Below, in pieces: positions 24,301 to 37,497 of a stretch of DNA of 64,000 nt; the stretch's first letter is position 1, and each line of letters begins with the position of its first letter. A program made the position numbers and the translations under genes. The DNA is from Cladopsammia gracilis (taxonomy: Eukaryota > Cnidaria > Anthozoa > Scleractinia > Dendrophylliidae): the NCBI GenBank assembly GCA_022457155.1, contig JAJGOT010000166.1, forward strand, positions 1,202,501 through 1,266,500. The letters are read 5' to 3'. Below the pieces are notes generated by a model that saw only the letters and a list, made by a program, of their open reading frames with translations, searched no databases and was not told the origin of the DNA.

Positions 24301-24675
24301 ACTTGAACAGCATTTAAAATAAATGAGAAGTTGTGAAAGCTTCTGCTGGTATTTTCAGATTTGCATGCAAGAAGAAAAGGTCGATCTAACTAAATTTTAA
24401 CCGGATGTGCATGAAAACCGCAGCGTGTTACGACGTTTTTACTGACTTATTTTTACAAGGCCCAAGAAATTCGGTGCTGTCCATTCCATGCTTTCAAATT
24501 CAGGTTGTGTAGCAAATAGAGATCAATGTTGTGTCGAGGGAATAGATATGTCATTCATTTCATAAATCAATTGAACCCACGGTTTACCTCTCTTGGTCAG
24601 TGAGTTGCCTAGCAACATGACATATTCTCATTTTGTTACCGCAAATGTGACTTTTAATGCTCGAAGTATTCTATT

Positions 24676-24822
24676 CAGGGGCGGATACAGGGGGGGGGGG
24701 ATTGGGTGGCTAGCCACCCCCCTTTAGACCGTCGGTTTTAACAGTTTTCTTTTTAATTGCAAAAAATGAAAAAAATTATAGACTCAGGCATAACCCCATA
24801 AAAAAATCCTGTATCCGCCCCT
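24676..24822. mobile_element. hAT-like MITE with CAGGGGCGGAT ends, copy 2
   Basis: Left CAGGGGCGGATACAGG and right CCTGTATCCGCCCCTT; 147 bp. End sequences match copy 1 at 16074. Confidence 0.8.
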
Positions 24823-24863
24823 TCTCTTCTCGATTTTGTCATATTAGAACTAATTAGAACCTA

Positions 24864-25028
24864 AGGGCCTGGTCGCACTACAGTCAAAAACAAAAACTAG
24901 CCTGTGCAAAATGACTTAAAAACAAAAACATTCCACAGAAAGCGTGTCCCACCGGAGCGGTTTCTTTTGTTTTCCTCGATTTTTGCACGGGCGGATTTTT
25001 GATTTTGACTGTAGTGCAACCAGGCCCT
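24864..25028. mobile_element. MITE with AGGGCCTGGTCGCAC ends
   Basis: AGGGCCTGGTCGCACTACAG TCAAAA pairs with TTTTGACTGTAGTGCAACCA GGCCCT across 165 bp, with TAA outside both ends. Confidence 0.85.
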
Positions 25029-25465
25029 AACCTTTCAGTACATTTACCATTATTTTCTGGATATTTCTTGGTACTGCAAAAAAAAAAAACATTATTTCTC
25101 GCAAGCGCTATTTGTTCCCTCGACTTTGCAGCCGTTATAAGGGTCGTCTCGTTTCATGCAATACTTTGCCAACTGTAGCGTTGCGTGACGATCCTAGTAA
25201 CGCTGGAGATAGCCACTATTTGCGTTGGAAACGCCCGACTTTGAGCATTTCTTTTGCTCATTAAGATTTAAAATATTGAGATTCATTTTTATATTATAAA
25301 TAAAAGAGTTTTATTATATTTGTAAAAAGAATTTTAATTCTGATTTATTATTTGAATTACAGTTGAAATTACTATTGAGATAAGTTGTAATTGTAAGGCT
25401 ATTTTAATAAAGTTTAGGAACAACCAACGTTGTCAATTATTTGCGGTGCAAAAATCCCATGAGGT

Positions 25466-25618
25466 CAGATACCACGCAGCTCTTTGCAATCTCTAATTTC
25501 ATTGGACATGGTTATCACGCAGCTCTATTGTTTTTAGGGCTAGGGTCCATTGTTGCGTTTGTGCTATTGTTTTCTCAGCAAATCAGAGAAGACCTTGTAA
25601 GAGCTGCATACTGCCCCC
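25466..25618 (-). mobile_element. AGAGCTGC element, copy 1
   Basis: Begins CAGATACCACGCAGCTCTTT and ends TAAGAGCTGCATACTGCCCC; the ends are imperfect inverted repeats on AGCTC/GAGCT. Relatives at 34963-35094 and, inverted, 62146-62298. Confidence 0.75.
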
Positions 25619-26314
25619 GTGGGAAGGATGTGATTGCCATAACCATTGGGAGGTAAAAAGTTCGGGTCTTTCAGCATGTACCGGTATCCATGAACCACTC
25701 ATTGTCTTCTATTGTTTGTGGGGTATTGTATTTTTGGTCTTGTTTTGCATTTGTATTGTTGTCGTTCTTTGTTCCTTTTGTTTTACGTAATATGTGACCG
25801 GTACATGCAGAATCTACCAAAAGTTCGCACGCAGACGTTCCGAAGTCGCTTGCACTCAATTCCCCTCTCTCTCCATCTGATGTCCTTTGTTTGAAGGCTT
25901 GTTATTGACGTCATCAGACCACTGAATATCTCCACCAATCAAAGTGGTTGTTAGTCGTTTTTTCGCCATCAGGAATTCAAGAATGCGACTGAACGTACTC
26001 TGATTGGTTGAAATATTCCACGGTCAGATGACGTCAAGAGCAAGCACTCAAACAAAGGGTGTTTCTTGGTGTTGCGGAAGCCATTGTTGGTTAGCTTTTG
26101 TGTTGTGGTGTGGGTATTGTTCAGTGTCTTTTGAATCTTTTGTTTTACGTCATTTGGTGATCACACCATCCACAACACCAAGAAACTACCCAAACAAAGG
26201 ACATCAATACAATACAGTTTATTGTGTCATACGCTTAGCTATAAGATTATGTTATCATAGACGCCTTTAAAAAGCTACGACGATAACAAACCAGCTAGTT
26301 TACAGGTATTCCAC

Positions 26315-26935
26315 TTAAGGTAATTCCCTGGAAAAAGAATCTGTCATAGATTTGTAATGAAACTTGGCACAAATATTGAACAAGTCATGAAGGTTCCAAA
26401 ATTGCAACAAAAATGAGGGGTCACCGTGCTCGTTTTAGTGGTATACTGCTGACGTATACAGTGTTTAAAGGCATTTTCAGGCAATAACCGCGTGAAGCTA
26501 ATATGCTCAATATTTCCACTGCATATTGATATTTCGCGTATAAGTTGACTTTATACATATGTATAATCGTCTGTATCATAGAAAACGTGTCCAAAAAGCT
26601 TCAAATTTACTGAACACTCGAACAGTAGACGGTTGCTTGGTGTGCGGTCCTCTACCCAAAATGGCTTTCTTCGTAGGATTTCTATAAACTGTGCAAAATC
26701 TGATCATAGATTTTTGCTCACTTTTTAAATTTGCGTTAGGAACACTGTCCTGATTGAATTTATGCAGTATAAAATGGGGGTCACCGTGCTCGATTTTGCG
26801 CTAGCGCTCACAGAGTCCTTTTCTATCGTGGGAAAGGCCGGCTTTCCTCACAAAAGCCGCCATTTTTTTCAATCTGATGTCGCAATGTTTATGCGCAGTA
26901 GGGATGCGCAGTGCAAAACCAGGGAATCACCTTAA
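26315..26935. mobile_element. TTAA-flanked element with TTAAGGTAATTCCCTGG ends
   Basis: Left TTAAGGTAATTCCCTGG and right CCAGGGAATCACCTTAA. The interior has GGGTCACCGTGCTCG twice. No transposase. It shares its right TTAA with the next element. Confidence 0.8.
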
Positions 26936-27582
26936 GTTGATTCCCAGGTATTGCATTGCACATCACTACTGCGCATAATAAATTGCGCCATTTGCGCGTG
27001 CACGAGCGCACGCGCACTCCGAAGCAAGAGGGTTTCTTTTGAGGATTCAGTTACCTTAGTAAATAAGTGGTAGTTTTCTCCTAAACAAGCATGGTGACCT
27101 ATCTTTTTTATTCCATGTATTTGAAGAAAATACCACTCTCCATTATATATCCACATTTGAAGAATTTTTCATTAGTAGATTTTGAAATATTCTCATGAAA
27201 TCACTTTTAAAATCTTGTTTTTAGCGTTTTACTGGGAGCGTGCGGTTGCTAAAATTGCCCTATTATTTCATTAGTTTCTGTTTTTCGGTAACTTTAAGGC
27301 TTTTCACGATGACATTGTTCTGCTATCAACAATACTACCAATATTTTATTGCTAATAATTACTTTCTGGAAATAATGGTTGCCTCTCGCTCAAGGCTAGG
27401 ATTTTCAATATTGCCGTCAAAAGCTGGCAAATTAGTTATACATTACAGCGCTACAACTTCGTAACAGGCATGGTGACCCCGTCTTTTTATTGTATTTTTC
27501 TGATGTACTAGATGTAATAAATAACTCTGCAAAGTTTTAGCAAATTTTCATTACAACTTCTTTTTTGATGGAATCACCTTAA
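26932..27582. mobile_element. TTAA-flanked element abutting the previous one
   Basis: Left TTAAGTTGATTCCCAGGTAT followed by GCATTGCACATCACTACTGC, right GGAATCACCTTAA. Contains CATGGTGACC near both ends. Closely related to 62549-63363. Confidence 0.75.
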
Positions 27583-27873
27583 AAATGAATAAAATACAAT
27601 AAAATAAGAAAATTTATCATTAATAATGTATAGTAGCGATACAAGCTTATACATTTACATTTATACATTTATATAATAAGCAAAAATAAATCGTGTCACT
27701 ATGATCTTTAGATAAACATGTCAATGTCTTTTAAGTTGTTTTTAAAAACTTTAAAGTTTGAGTTTGTCCTTAGAGAATCTGGAATTGTATTCCATAATTT
27801 TGCGGCCAAGTAGCTCCACGATTTTAGGTCGCATGAGGTTGTTTTAGGCTAGATCAATATATTGTTGCTCCTG

Positions 27874-27995
27874 AGGCCCGGTTCAAACGTCGAACTTGAC
27901 ATGTGCCGAATCTAATGCAAATGAGCAAGAACAATAGATTTTGTTCATTTGCATTAGATTCGGCACATGTGAAGTTCGACGTTTGAACCGGGCCT
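27874..27995. mobile_element. Near-perfect palindromic MITE (AGGCCCGGTTCAAACGTCG)
   Basis: The two 50-bp arms are almost exact inverted copies (AGGCCCGGTTCAAACGTCGA / TCGACGTTTGAACCGGGCCT) with a spacer of about 20 bp. A decayed relative is at 46490-46770. Confidence 0.85.
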
Positions 27996-28244
27996 GAGAT
28001 TACAGCTAACTTTCCTACAGCTAATTAATTCCCTAATATATAGTGGCGCATAGTTGCTGTGCATGACTTTAAATACAGATGTTACAATTTTAACTTTGGT
28101 TTTGAATTGTCGAGAGGCCTAGTTGCCTTAATAATTCTTCTTATTTAGTGTGCTTGTTTCTAAATACAAATCTAATGGCTCACTCATTTATGGGGATGGG
28201 AAGAGGAGGGAGTGAAAGCGAGGAATTTAAAGTTGAATTTTAAT

Positions 28245-28523
28245 AGAGCAGTTTTCAATTGAGTGTGGTAAAACCAAAGTAATTACTCTGACCAATCACA
28301 GCAGTCGTAAACAATCCAATGAACCAATCAGAGCTCGAAGCAATTACATGTCGGCGGCGCCAAGCGCGGGAAAACGCGTGCGAGCAAGTCACGATTGGTT
28401 TTGGTTTCACTTCTGATTGGTCGAGAAAGTGGCGTGAGATTTTTTTAGCCAATCACAAAGGGTAGCAATGAAAAACCAAAGCAAATGTGTAATTACTTTT
28501 CACACTCAATTGAAAACTGCTCT
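28245..28523 (+). mobile_element. CCAAT-rich MITE, complete copy
   Basis: AGAGCAGTTTTCAATTGAGT at the left end mirrors ACTCAATTGAAAACTGCTCT at the right. Inside are five CCAAT or ATTGG motifs and the GGCGCCAAGCGCGGGAAAA block. 279 bp, no coding capacity. Confidence 0.88.
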
Positions 28524-29219
28524 ATATAGAAATTGGGCTATTCTAACCCGAGAAATATCTTTGTTTTATGTTTTTGTTATCGTTTCTCGGCCTTGACCGT
28601 GCACAACACAAAAGATGTTGAACTTTCGTTCGAGCAACTGACCAATAGAAATTTTTCCATTAAGTTATCCAGTGATCGTGTGATCGAAAAACAAAAGATC
28701 AAGCGCAGTTCAACATAAATTGTAGCTCCTTTGTTATCGCCATTGAAGTCTGCAAAGTTTCATAACCAGTCCCTCGATTACATGTAACTATGAGATGAGC
28801 TATCCCACTTAAAAATCTTTACAATTGAAGTATTTATGACCTCGTTTTGCAAATCCCATGTACTCTCCGTGAGGAAAAGTGACGTTTTCCCCCACACCCT
28901 CTAGTAACAAACATCTGTAAATCTTGATAGGGTTGCCGTGGGTGGTCCCATGGGGAAACGAGTTCAAGTTCTTTTGAACTCAAATCACGCAATAAGCCAA
29001 TCAGAGCTTGGAGAAAAAGCATGCAATGGTTGCTTTTGTTTTGGCTTCCAGCTGATTGGTTAGACAAATTTTCGCGGAAAAATAACACGCTCAATTAAAA
29101 TACATGAGCGTCCTGTCAACAATGCGTTAATTAATAATTAGCATTCTCTGTTTAATTTTCACGTGCAAATTGCGCGCGGTGGTATTTAAAATGTGAAGCG
29201 TTTGGCGATGTATTCTAGA

Positions 29220-29267
29220 ACACGTTGAATGTTACTGCAAGAAACTGAACAAGCACGCTCCTCATAG
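29220..29267 (+). promoter_or_regulatory. Candidate 5' UTR exon end and donor for brambleberry
   Basis: A strong donor (CTCATAG|GTAAGC, GT at 29268) precedes the acceptor at 30119-30120 that opens ten bases before the brambleberry ATG with no other exon between. This suggests a non-coding first exon; the 5' limit shown is arbitrary. Inference from splice signals only. Confidence 0.4.
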
Positions 29268-30127
29268 GTAAGCTAAAGGAAAATTTCTCTTTCCTAAATT
29301 GAAACGTTGTTGTTGGAATAACATGAACAAATACGACCAACGGACTTGGAGGTATCTTGTTGGGTGTAATTAAGCTTTAATAGCTACGTGCACATTTTGA
29401 AAGTTTTAACTCGTGTCTGGTCAAACGTGGTAGGTTTTCTTTCAGGAGTTTTTTCTTCGTAAATGCTCTCTATCCCTCGTTTATATAAAACAAGTTGAAT
29501 TATTTAAAAATCGTCGCATTCATATGTACAGCTTATAGGAACCTGAAGCGGTATGCTCGTGGAGATGACGAGTGACGGAGGCGAGCCCTGGGCGAGCCTG
29601 GTCAAAGTTGAAAGTTCAATATTTTCTTGTGTTGCATTTACCTTCAAAATTGCACAATGTAGGCTGTTTCGTGGCCTGCGTGTAACACGCTCGTGTTCTT
29701 TTTTTTTATATTTATCCAGGGACATCCAATTTAGCAGAGCTAGTTTAAATGGAGCCCTGACACAACGCAAAAACAAAGACATAAAAATATTAAAACTAGA
29801 AAATTAGTTAAGTTACAGAGGCAACATGTATCGCAGGCGTTACTGTTTAAAATGGCGCTTTAGCTTGATGTTCGAGCCCGACCTTTCCTTCGTCGGATAA
29901 GAAAAACGTTTGCGAGCAAGTTTAATAGTTGCAGCCTGCACAAAAGACGCTGTGGTGATAGAGCGCGAAGCGTGAGTCGCGTAACAAAAGCGCCTTTTGT
30001 GCAAGCCAGTTAGTCGTCACAAATTTTGTAGTTTACATATGGGGTTCGTCACGGTAAAAGGTTCGTAATATCAGAAATGAGCCCTCTTTTTATTAATTGC
30101 TTTTCATGTCATATTTTCAGCATTAGA

Positions 30128-33100
30128 ATGTATGTACCACGAGCTTCAGTTGTTTTCACGCTCATGTGCGTGTTGCTTCTTCCTGCGCATGCCTGGTGGC
30201 CGTTTTCCAGCTCGGAGGAAACTGGTACCGAACAGGGAAAGCATTTGCAGAACAATCCGGTTCCTTTTGAGATGACAAACGCCGAGGAAAAGTTTTTAGC
30301 AGAAGCAAGGAAATACATGGGAGACCTCTCCCCCCTGGATTCTTGTCACCAGATTGTAAGTACCGGGGGGATGAGGGTCTTGAAAATATTCCACCACGAG
30401 ATGGACAATCCGTATCGTTTACAATAAATTTTCAATAACATTTTGAAGTTAGTTTAATTTTCATCTCCCGCTTTGTTTTTATTTTTCCCTCTTCTACTGT
30501 CGTGTTCTGACTGTTTTATGACTTTTTTTAAGGTTATCAACCGAATCAAGAAATCCTGTGGTGATATAAATGAAGTGGAACTTGCAAAGTTGGGCGTGGC
30601 TCTCTTAAACTGTCAATCAAAGTCGGAAGGAAGGAGAACATACGAGTGCACAGATGAAATGGTCAGTGCCATATCAGTCGAACAGTCCGCAGTCAATCAA
30701 ATGACTGATTAGCCTATCGACCAATCGAAGTTGATTAGTCAGTCAGTCAGTCAGTGAAATAGTCAGATATATTCAGTGAGACAGTCAGACATTCACAGTA
30801 ATTGAGAAAGACAATCAGTCGGACAAAATTATAAAATGTAATATTTTATGGGTGCTGAGACAGTCAATCAGTCAGTAGTCAATTAGTGAGACAGACACAA
30901 AGCCACAGTCGGACAGTCAGTCAGTGGGTCAACCTAAAATCAAACAGGCGATGAATCAAACAAGTTAGACATTTCGATAATACATCAGTTAGCCAGGCAG
31001 TTAATTTGATCAACTAGTACTTTCATGAGAAGTACAAGTAAATTTACAAACATTGCTTAGGTGCAATGGTTTTTCTTGACAATTCATTCTCCATTACTAA
31101 CACGATTGCTTTTCGTCTTATCCAGGAATTGCGTGACTGCACAGCTGAAATGGACGCGATGACCTGGAATAGTTATCACATTATCAGTAACAGGGCGCGC
31201 TCTATTTGTTATGCCACGAGACAGCAGCAGTTCAGACTCAAGACAGAGTACACTGTTAATCAACTGGCAAATCAGGCGGAAAATCAGATGCACGTCATGA
31301 ACCATTTACAGGTCAGATTACTTTAACCTTCAACTCCCAAGAGTGCCAAAAATCAAAATTCAAGAAAAATCCCAAATTTTATTTAAAATAATAAAAATCA
31401 AATTGTACCATACAAAAGTACTACTGAACAGGTTTCATTTGAATGGTCACACCATAGGATTTCATCCACAGACTCAAAAGTTAGAACAAATGGTACCATG
31501 CAAAAGTACTGCTGAAGAGGTTTCATTTGAATGGTCACAACATAGGATTTCGTCAACAGACTCAAAAGTTAGAACTGCATAACATGCTTACATAATTGAA
31601 TGTGGAAGTCAAATGGTTGATATATTTTTGTATATTTTTTCTCAGGAGACGAAACACGGGCACGCACACACATGCCGGATTTTCACGCGGTTGGGGTTTT
31701 CGTGATCACGTGTTACAAAACTACCGCGTGGAATCAGTTACGGCGCGCCAATCACGCTTGCCCCAAGTCGCTCGTTTTTACTTTCTCGCAGGGATGGTAC
31801 AAAAGACACGTTCATACGAGTGTCAGACGCACGTGGAATATGTGCACATTCATTATAAGACGGGCGCGATGCGAACTAAGCCCGAAAAATTTGGTGAAAC
31901 GAACTTGTTCCGCCGAAATTGCCGCCATTTTGTTTTACAGCCCGTGCGCGCTTAATCAGCGGAACGAGCGACTTAGTGAAAGTCTACAAGTTCGCGTCTA
32001 AACTGAGCCTTATAAAGTACGCAAAAAATGTACCGGTCAAAAACGTTCGACGCATTTTATCAACACTGTCGGTGGTTTCCTCTTCACACAGGACGGTCAA
32101 AGAAAGCTGACGGAAGTGGCAGAAGATACCGTCATTAGGGTGACCGCTGGCCAGGAACGCCTGGTTAGGCAACAGCAACAACTGCATTCAAGCTATGAAG
32201 ATGTCCAGCGGTCTATCTCATTTTCTCTCAAAGGGAACGTGAGAGCATTGAATCACGAGAAAGTGTTAATAGACAACGGCCGGAGGCAGCTTAAGGAAAT
32301 GGCGAAAACGGTGAAAGAAAAGCTAGGTGGGAATATTTACTTTAATCATAGGAGGCGTGCACAACGTAATGAGCCAATCAGAACACAAAGCAAAAGCACA
32401 CACCCGATGTCAAGCGCGGGAAAACATGCATCGGGTGCCAAGCGCTGGAAAACGTTGATAAGCCAAGCCACGATTACTTGAGTCTTGCCTCTGATTGGTT
32501 GAAAAATATCAGCCTGTTTGCTTAGTTATTTGAGGAGCCCGTTGCGAGAAACTAGGGTATTCTTTACGAGAGGTATCAATTGCTTTTGACCAATTAGAAC
32601 GCTTTTTAATTGAGTACGATACAAGCGACGTCTGAGATTTAAGATCTTACGGAAGTACCAGAGCATAATTTACTGCCCAATTTATGAGATGCTTTTTATA
32701 AAAGACCTAACACTAAACAGTCTGACTCTTCCGCGCAAAGTTATTTGTGTAGCGCAGAGTATTTTATATTTATGATCTTTTTATTTAGTTTTTAACATAT
32801 TCTGGTTGTCTTAATGAAGACCTTTGTAGTTTTATCACTTGTTTTTTGTAACGCTTAGTGCTTACATATTTTATCCCGTTCAAAATTCTCATGTCTTAGT
32901 TTTACTCATTTTTTACTTGTACTCAATTTCAATCGCTTTCATTTTAAACTTGAAAATGACCTCAAGAGGGTTCGAAACGTCGTTTTTTATCGTTAGTTTT
33001 TATCTTAAAAATTGAGTATAGAAAATTATTTCGCAATTGCTTTGATTTTGCGTTACTACGCTTTGTGAAAATCACGCGCCATTTTCTCAACCAATCAGAA

Positions 33101-36100
33101 GTAAAACCTTAACTAATCGTGACTTGCTCGCACGTGTCTTCCCGCGTTTGGCGCCGGCTAAATGTATTTGCTGCGAGTTCTGATTGGTTTAATGAATTGT
33201 CGTGCCTGTTATGATCGGTCAGAGTAATTACTTTGATTTTGAATTTACGACATTAAATAGATGGTTCACTCACGTGACCTTCAGTCCTGTGGGACTCAAA
33301 TGACAAAGAACATGGCCGCCGTGACGTAACGTCAAACCACCAATTGAAAACTTCTGTAACAACCAATTGCAAATCCCTTCTGACGCTTTCAAATTTGTTC
33401 GGTTATGTTTAGTTTGTCTCACTTTATAAACTGTTTTAATCCACAGAAAATGCCACCATGGAAATTAAGAAACAGGATGTGGACAGAAAAGTAAGCCATC
33501 GCAGAATTCTAGAAGACCTGAACAGAGTTCGAAGCAAAGCAGAAGACGTATGGAATAAAATTGGTAAGTATACTATTCTAAGGAAATATCCACGTTGTTT
33601 CTCATTCAGCAGGCGGGACTCGATCTTAATTTGAATGACAATTTAAGAGGTTAAAAGAAGGATTAGAAGAAAGTAATTTTTGGAACACCAACAGACAGTT
33701 GATACCCACAGAAGAGGACCCCAGGTTGTTAGTGGACTATATTTTGGTGTCCATTTAGCATAATTTAGCATAATTAACTACAAATTCTAATTTTTAAACT
33801 TAATTGAATCTTCAGTATTTATTTCTCAAAATTTTGCAAGTCCTTTGAGAAAAACTATTTTCTCCCAATCATACCCAAAAATCATCCAAAAAATTACAAA
33901 TTACCCCATAACATAGATTATAATATACTCAACAAAATATACAGTTTCTGATTGGTCAATGACAAATGCATAAATAGATTATAGAGTGCAAATTAGGTTA
34001 TAAAGTGCAATACGAAAGTTGCGCGAAAGTGAAAGTTGAAAGTCGCGCGCAGTGTACCGTGACGGCCTCACCAAAATTTTGTTGAGAATATTATAAACAA
34101 GAAATCGTATGAACTACTCGTGCATTTCGTGATTTTTGGGCACTCATAATGTTTTGAAAGTTCTCAAATTGCACTCGCCGAAGCGGCTCGTGCAATTTTG
34201 AGAACTTTCAAAACATCATGAGTGCCCAAAAATCACGAAATGCACGAGTAGTTTATACGATTTCCTATACGTATAGAGTTTTTGGATTGCTTAAACGTGA
34301 ACGAGATATTTCCATTAAAGCCATGTTTTAAAAGTGGCGTGGAAATAGCGTTCAGGTTGACTCCCGCCTCAGTAAGGTGACGCAGGAGCAGTATTCTCGG
34401 TGACTTTAACTTAATGATTTTTTCGACAACTGAAACATGGTCAAACGGCGCTGAAATAGTTTTGTCTGAAGATACACCAAGAGTTCCCACTGAATATGAA
34501 TCTATAGAGCGTATGCACTCACGTGGCAAGCAGCTATGCAAATTTATTGGAACAAAAGAAAGTGTTAACATAAGAAAAGCGTTCAAATCCCACAGGATTG
34601 TTTTGGTACACCAACATGGCCGCCGTTCTATTGTTTTGGTACACCAATATGGCCGCCGTGACGTCATGTGCATACGCTCTATATTTTTCTTTAGACGACA
34701 GCACCCTTCAGATGACATCGTACCACAGGGAGACCACGCAACATTACAACGAGACGATGGAAAACCTAAAGATCATCAACGAGACCATTGTATATTTACT
34801 TAAGGTATCCTAACTTTTAAGCCTATGACTCACGGTTAAACATTTATTGGTCAATGGATGTTGCAACGCTTGCCAAATAAATGTTGAACAGTGTATCATG
34901 CCTTGTGTGATATATCAAACACGAGGAACAGTGTTTCGGCAGAAATCCAAATACTGCAAAGTGCAGATACCACGCAGCTCTTAACAACCTCGAATTTCAT
35001 TAGACCTGGGTATCACGGTATTGTTTTCAGGGCTAGAGTCCATTGTTGTGTTGTTTGGTCAGAGAATACCTTGTAAGAGCTGCGTACTGCCCCGCGAAGT
35101 GGGTTGGAAAACGAGGCGCAGCCGAGTTTTTTTAACCCACTTCAAGGTGTTTGGATATCTGATGAAACACTCGTTCAAGTGTTTGATATAGCTTCTCAAA
35201 CTGATAGTTAAATGCGGAGAAAACGAAGGAATAAAATCGCCAAAATCTATGCAAATAGGCCATTTGCACGATGAAGTGATGATTACAACTACCAGAATCT
35301 TTCAGTTTTTTGTTTTGTAGTGCAAATTAGGGCTATTGTTAATTAAACCGCACTGGGATTAAAAAATTTAAATAAGAAACTAAAAACGAAAAGAATTCTG
35401 GTAGTTGTAGTCAAATGACGCCATCGTGCAAATGGCCTATAAGATAACAAAACTTCTTTCACGGTACTGGGTAGTGGTTTCCTTTGTGTTCTCCTCATAA
35501 TTATTAATGTTTTTGAGAATGAATGTTGAAATGAACATTCAACATGTTGAACGAATATATAGAGACGGCCTCTGTTCCGTTCAACAATTTGCAACTTGTT
35601 CAACGACCTCAGTCAATCGTTTTAAAATGTTGAATGTGTTTTCCACTCATTCAACAAGTCGCCGTTCAAGGCATTTTTTACTCTTGTGGAGCCGTGCACC
35701 ACTCGTTTAAATTCACTCATTTTTCCAGAATTTGCAATTGAATGTCATTATGTTTTTTCCAGGTGACCAATCAAATGCAAGAAAAGATCGATAACAAACT
35801 CTCATGGTTGACGCAACATCTCGGAGGAACTGGGGACAAACTACTGATTATCACCACGTGCTTGTTGCATGCCGGATATTTCCTCTTAGCGACCCTTTGT
35901 ATTTTGTTCCTGAATGCCCCTCTCTTCACGAGGCTGGTTCTTCTCATACTGGTGCCTATAAACGCATGGAGCGAAATTAAGTTTCATTCCAGTTTATCGT
36001 TTGGTACACTTTCGTGTCTTCTCACTTCGGCTTTACTTGGTAAGTAATTTTCTTAACACGTGCCCCAACCAATGTGAAGGAACAAGCTGTTTGAAAGCAA

Positions 36101-37464
36101 AACCAGAGCAGTCTTGATTTGATCTACCCAGTGCTTGCGTTTTCCCGCGCTTTCCATCGGATACACGGGCTGACTCGTCTTCCTGCGCTTGGCACCGTTT
36201 TCGTGAATTCCAGCACTTGGTATCTATTGTATCCAGTTCCCCGCGCTTGGCAGCGTTACATGTTTTCCCGCGCCCGGTAAAGGTTGCATATTTTCCATTG
36301 CTTGGTACCGGTTGAGTAGTTTTGCTTTGAATTCTGCTTGTTTCATTGCGCTATTTAAATTAAGCACTGATGTTTGATCCAGTACACTTCCAAGGTGTGT
36401 GACGCACAACCTCGCGAAACTATCTTTCACCCCGGGTCTTTCACTCATTGCTTTGGGATTGTCTTCACTTGTATACAGTGACTAGCTTTGCACGTAATAA
36501 CGAACTTGCGCAATCGCATTTTTTATGTAGGAAACTGGCTATTCTTTTTCGTGAGGAGGAAATATTTTCAGCTCCAAGAAAACCTTCTCTGTGCGCCCAA
36601 GCCGTCAACTCTCGCGTTGAACACAGAGTCTTACGTCAGCCATTGGTTACGTGACAAAACTCCAAGCGACACAGGAAACGAGTCGGATATGACAAGTAAG
36701 TTGTTATTTCATGCTCGTACTTAATTCGCACACTCACTTTCACTCACTTATACGCACCTATTTCGTTTTCTAGACTCGCACGCTCGCACGCTCGCAAGCA
36801 CGCACCCACTCTCATTCAGTCGCCCACTACCTTGTGATATCAGGTTAATAACTCGAGTGACGAAAGTAATTCCGTGATTGCATTGGTTTTGCATTGCTAC
36901 ACTCTCTGACCAATTGCGACTTCCTCGCACGCGTTTTCCCGCGCTTAGCACCGGCTGTCTGAATTTCCTTCGAGTTTGATTGGTTCATTGGATTGTCAGC
37001 CTTTGTTTTGATTGGTCAGAGAAATTACTTTGCATTGGTCCGTGGTTTTACCACACTCGGCTGAAAATCGATTTCACTTGCCCATTTCCGAGTTGCTCTT
37101 AGCCTCCTTTTCAAACCGAGGCCAAGTGCAGAACCTTTCATATGAATTCAAGTTTTATTTGCATATGAAAGAACTCGTGTGAATGGTTTTGCACTAGGCC
37201 TCGATTTGAAAAGGAAGCTAAGAGCAACTCGCAAATGGGCTATTTTTCCCAGCCTCGGCTTTTCAAATTCTTTGTTTTATTGGTAAGGGTTTAACCTAGG
37301 TTTGCTTGATCTAAGAGACGTCGATTGTATATTGAAAAATACCCCTCACTTTTAAAGTTGGCACATGACATAAAAAAAGCTATTACTATAACGGAATGAC
37401 CACTGCCCGTTTCCCTGTGCACATATATCCCATTTAGGAGCTTTGCGCAGTATTCAATTTAGAT

Positions 37465-37497
<33 letters not shown>

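Larger units (their letters stand above)
22758..29219. other. 6.5-kb intergenic region rich in MITEs
   Basis: No gene recognised. Contents are annotated separately: (ATG)n tract, CCAAT-rich MITEs, a hAT-like MITE, a CTAAGGGCC-type MITE, an element ending in AGAGCTGCGTACTGCCCC, two abutting TTAA elements, and a palindrome at 27874. The stretches 23130-23840 and 25030-25440 show nothing recognisable. Confidence 0.5.

Noticed and set aside
30077..30127. Upstream in-frame ATG for brambleberry
   Set aside because: It lies before a strong TTTTCAG acceptor at 30119-30120 and would bury the signal peptide behind another segment.
32116..32481. Treating the whole frame to 32481 as coding
   Set aside because: Family similarity stops at the GTGGGA donor at 32327; beyond it the frame runs into a repeat, and the next exon joins in phase 1.
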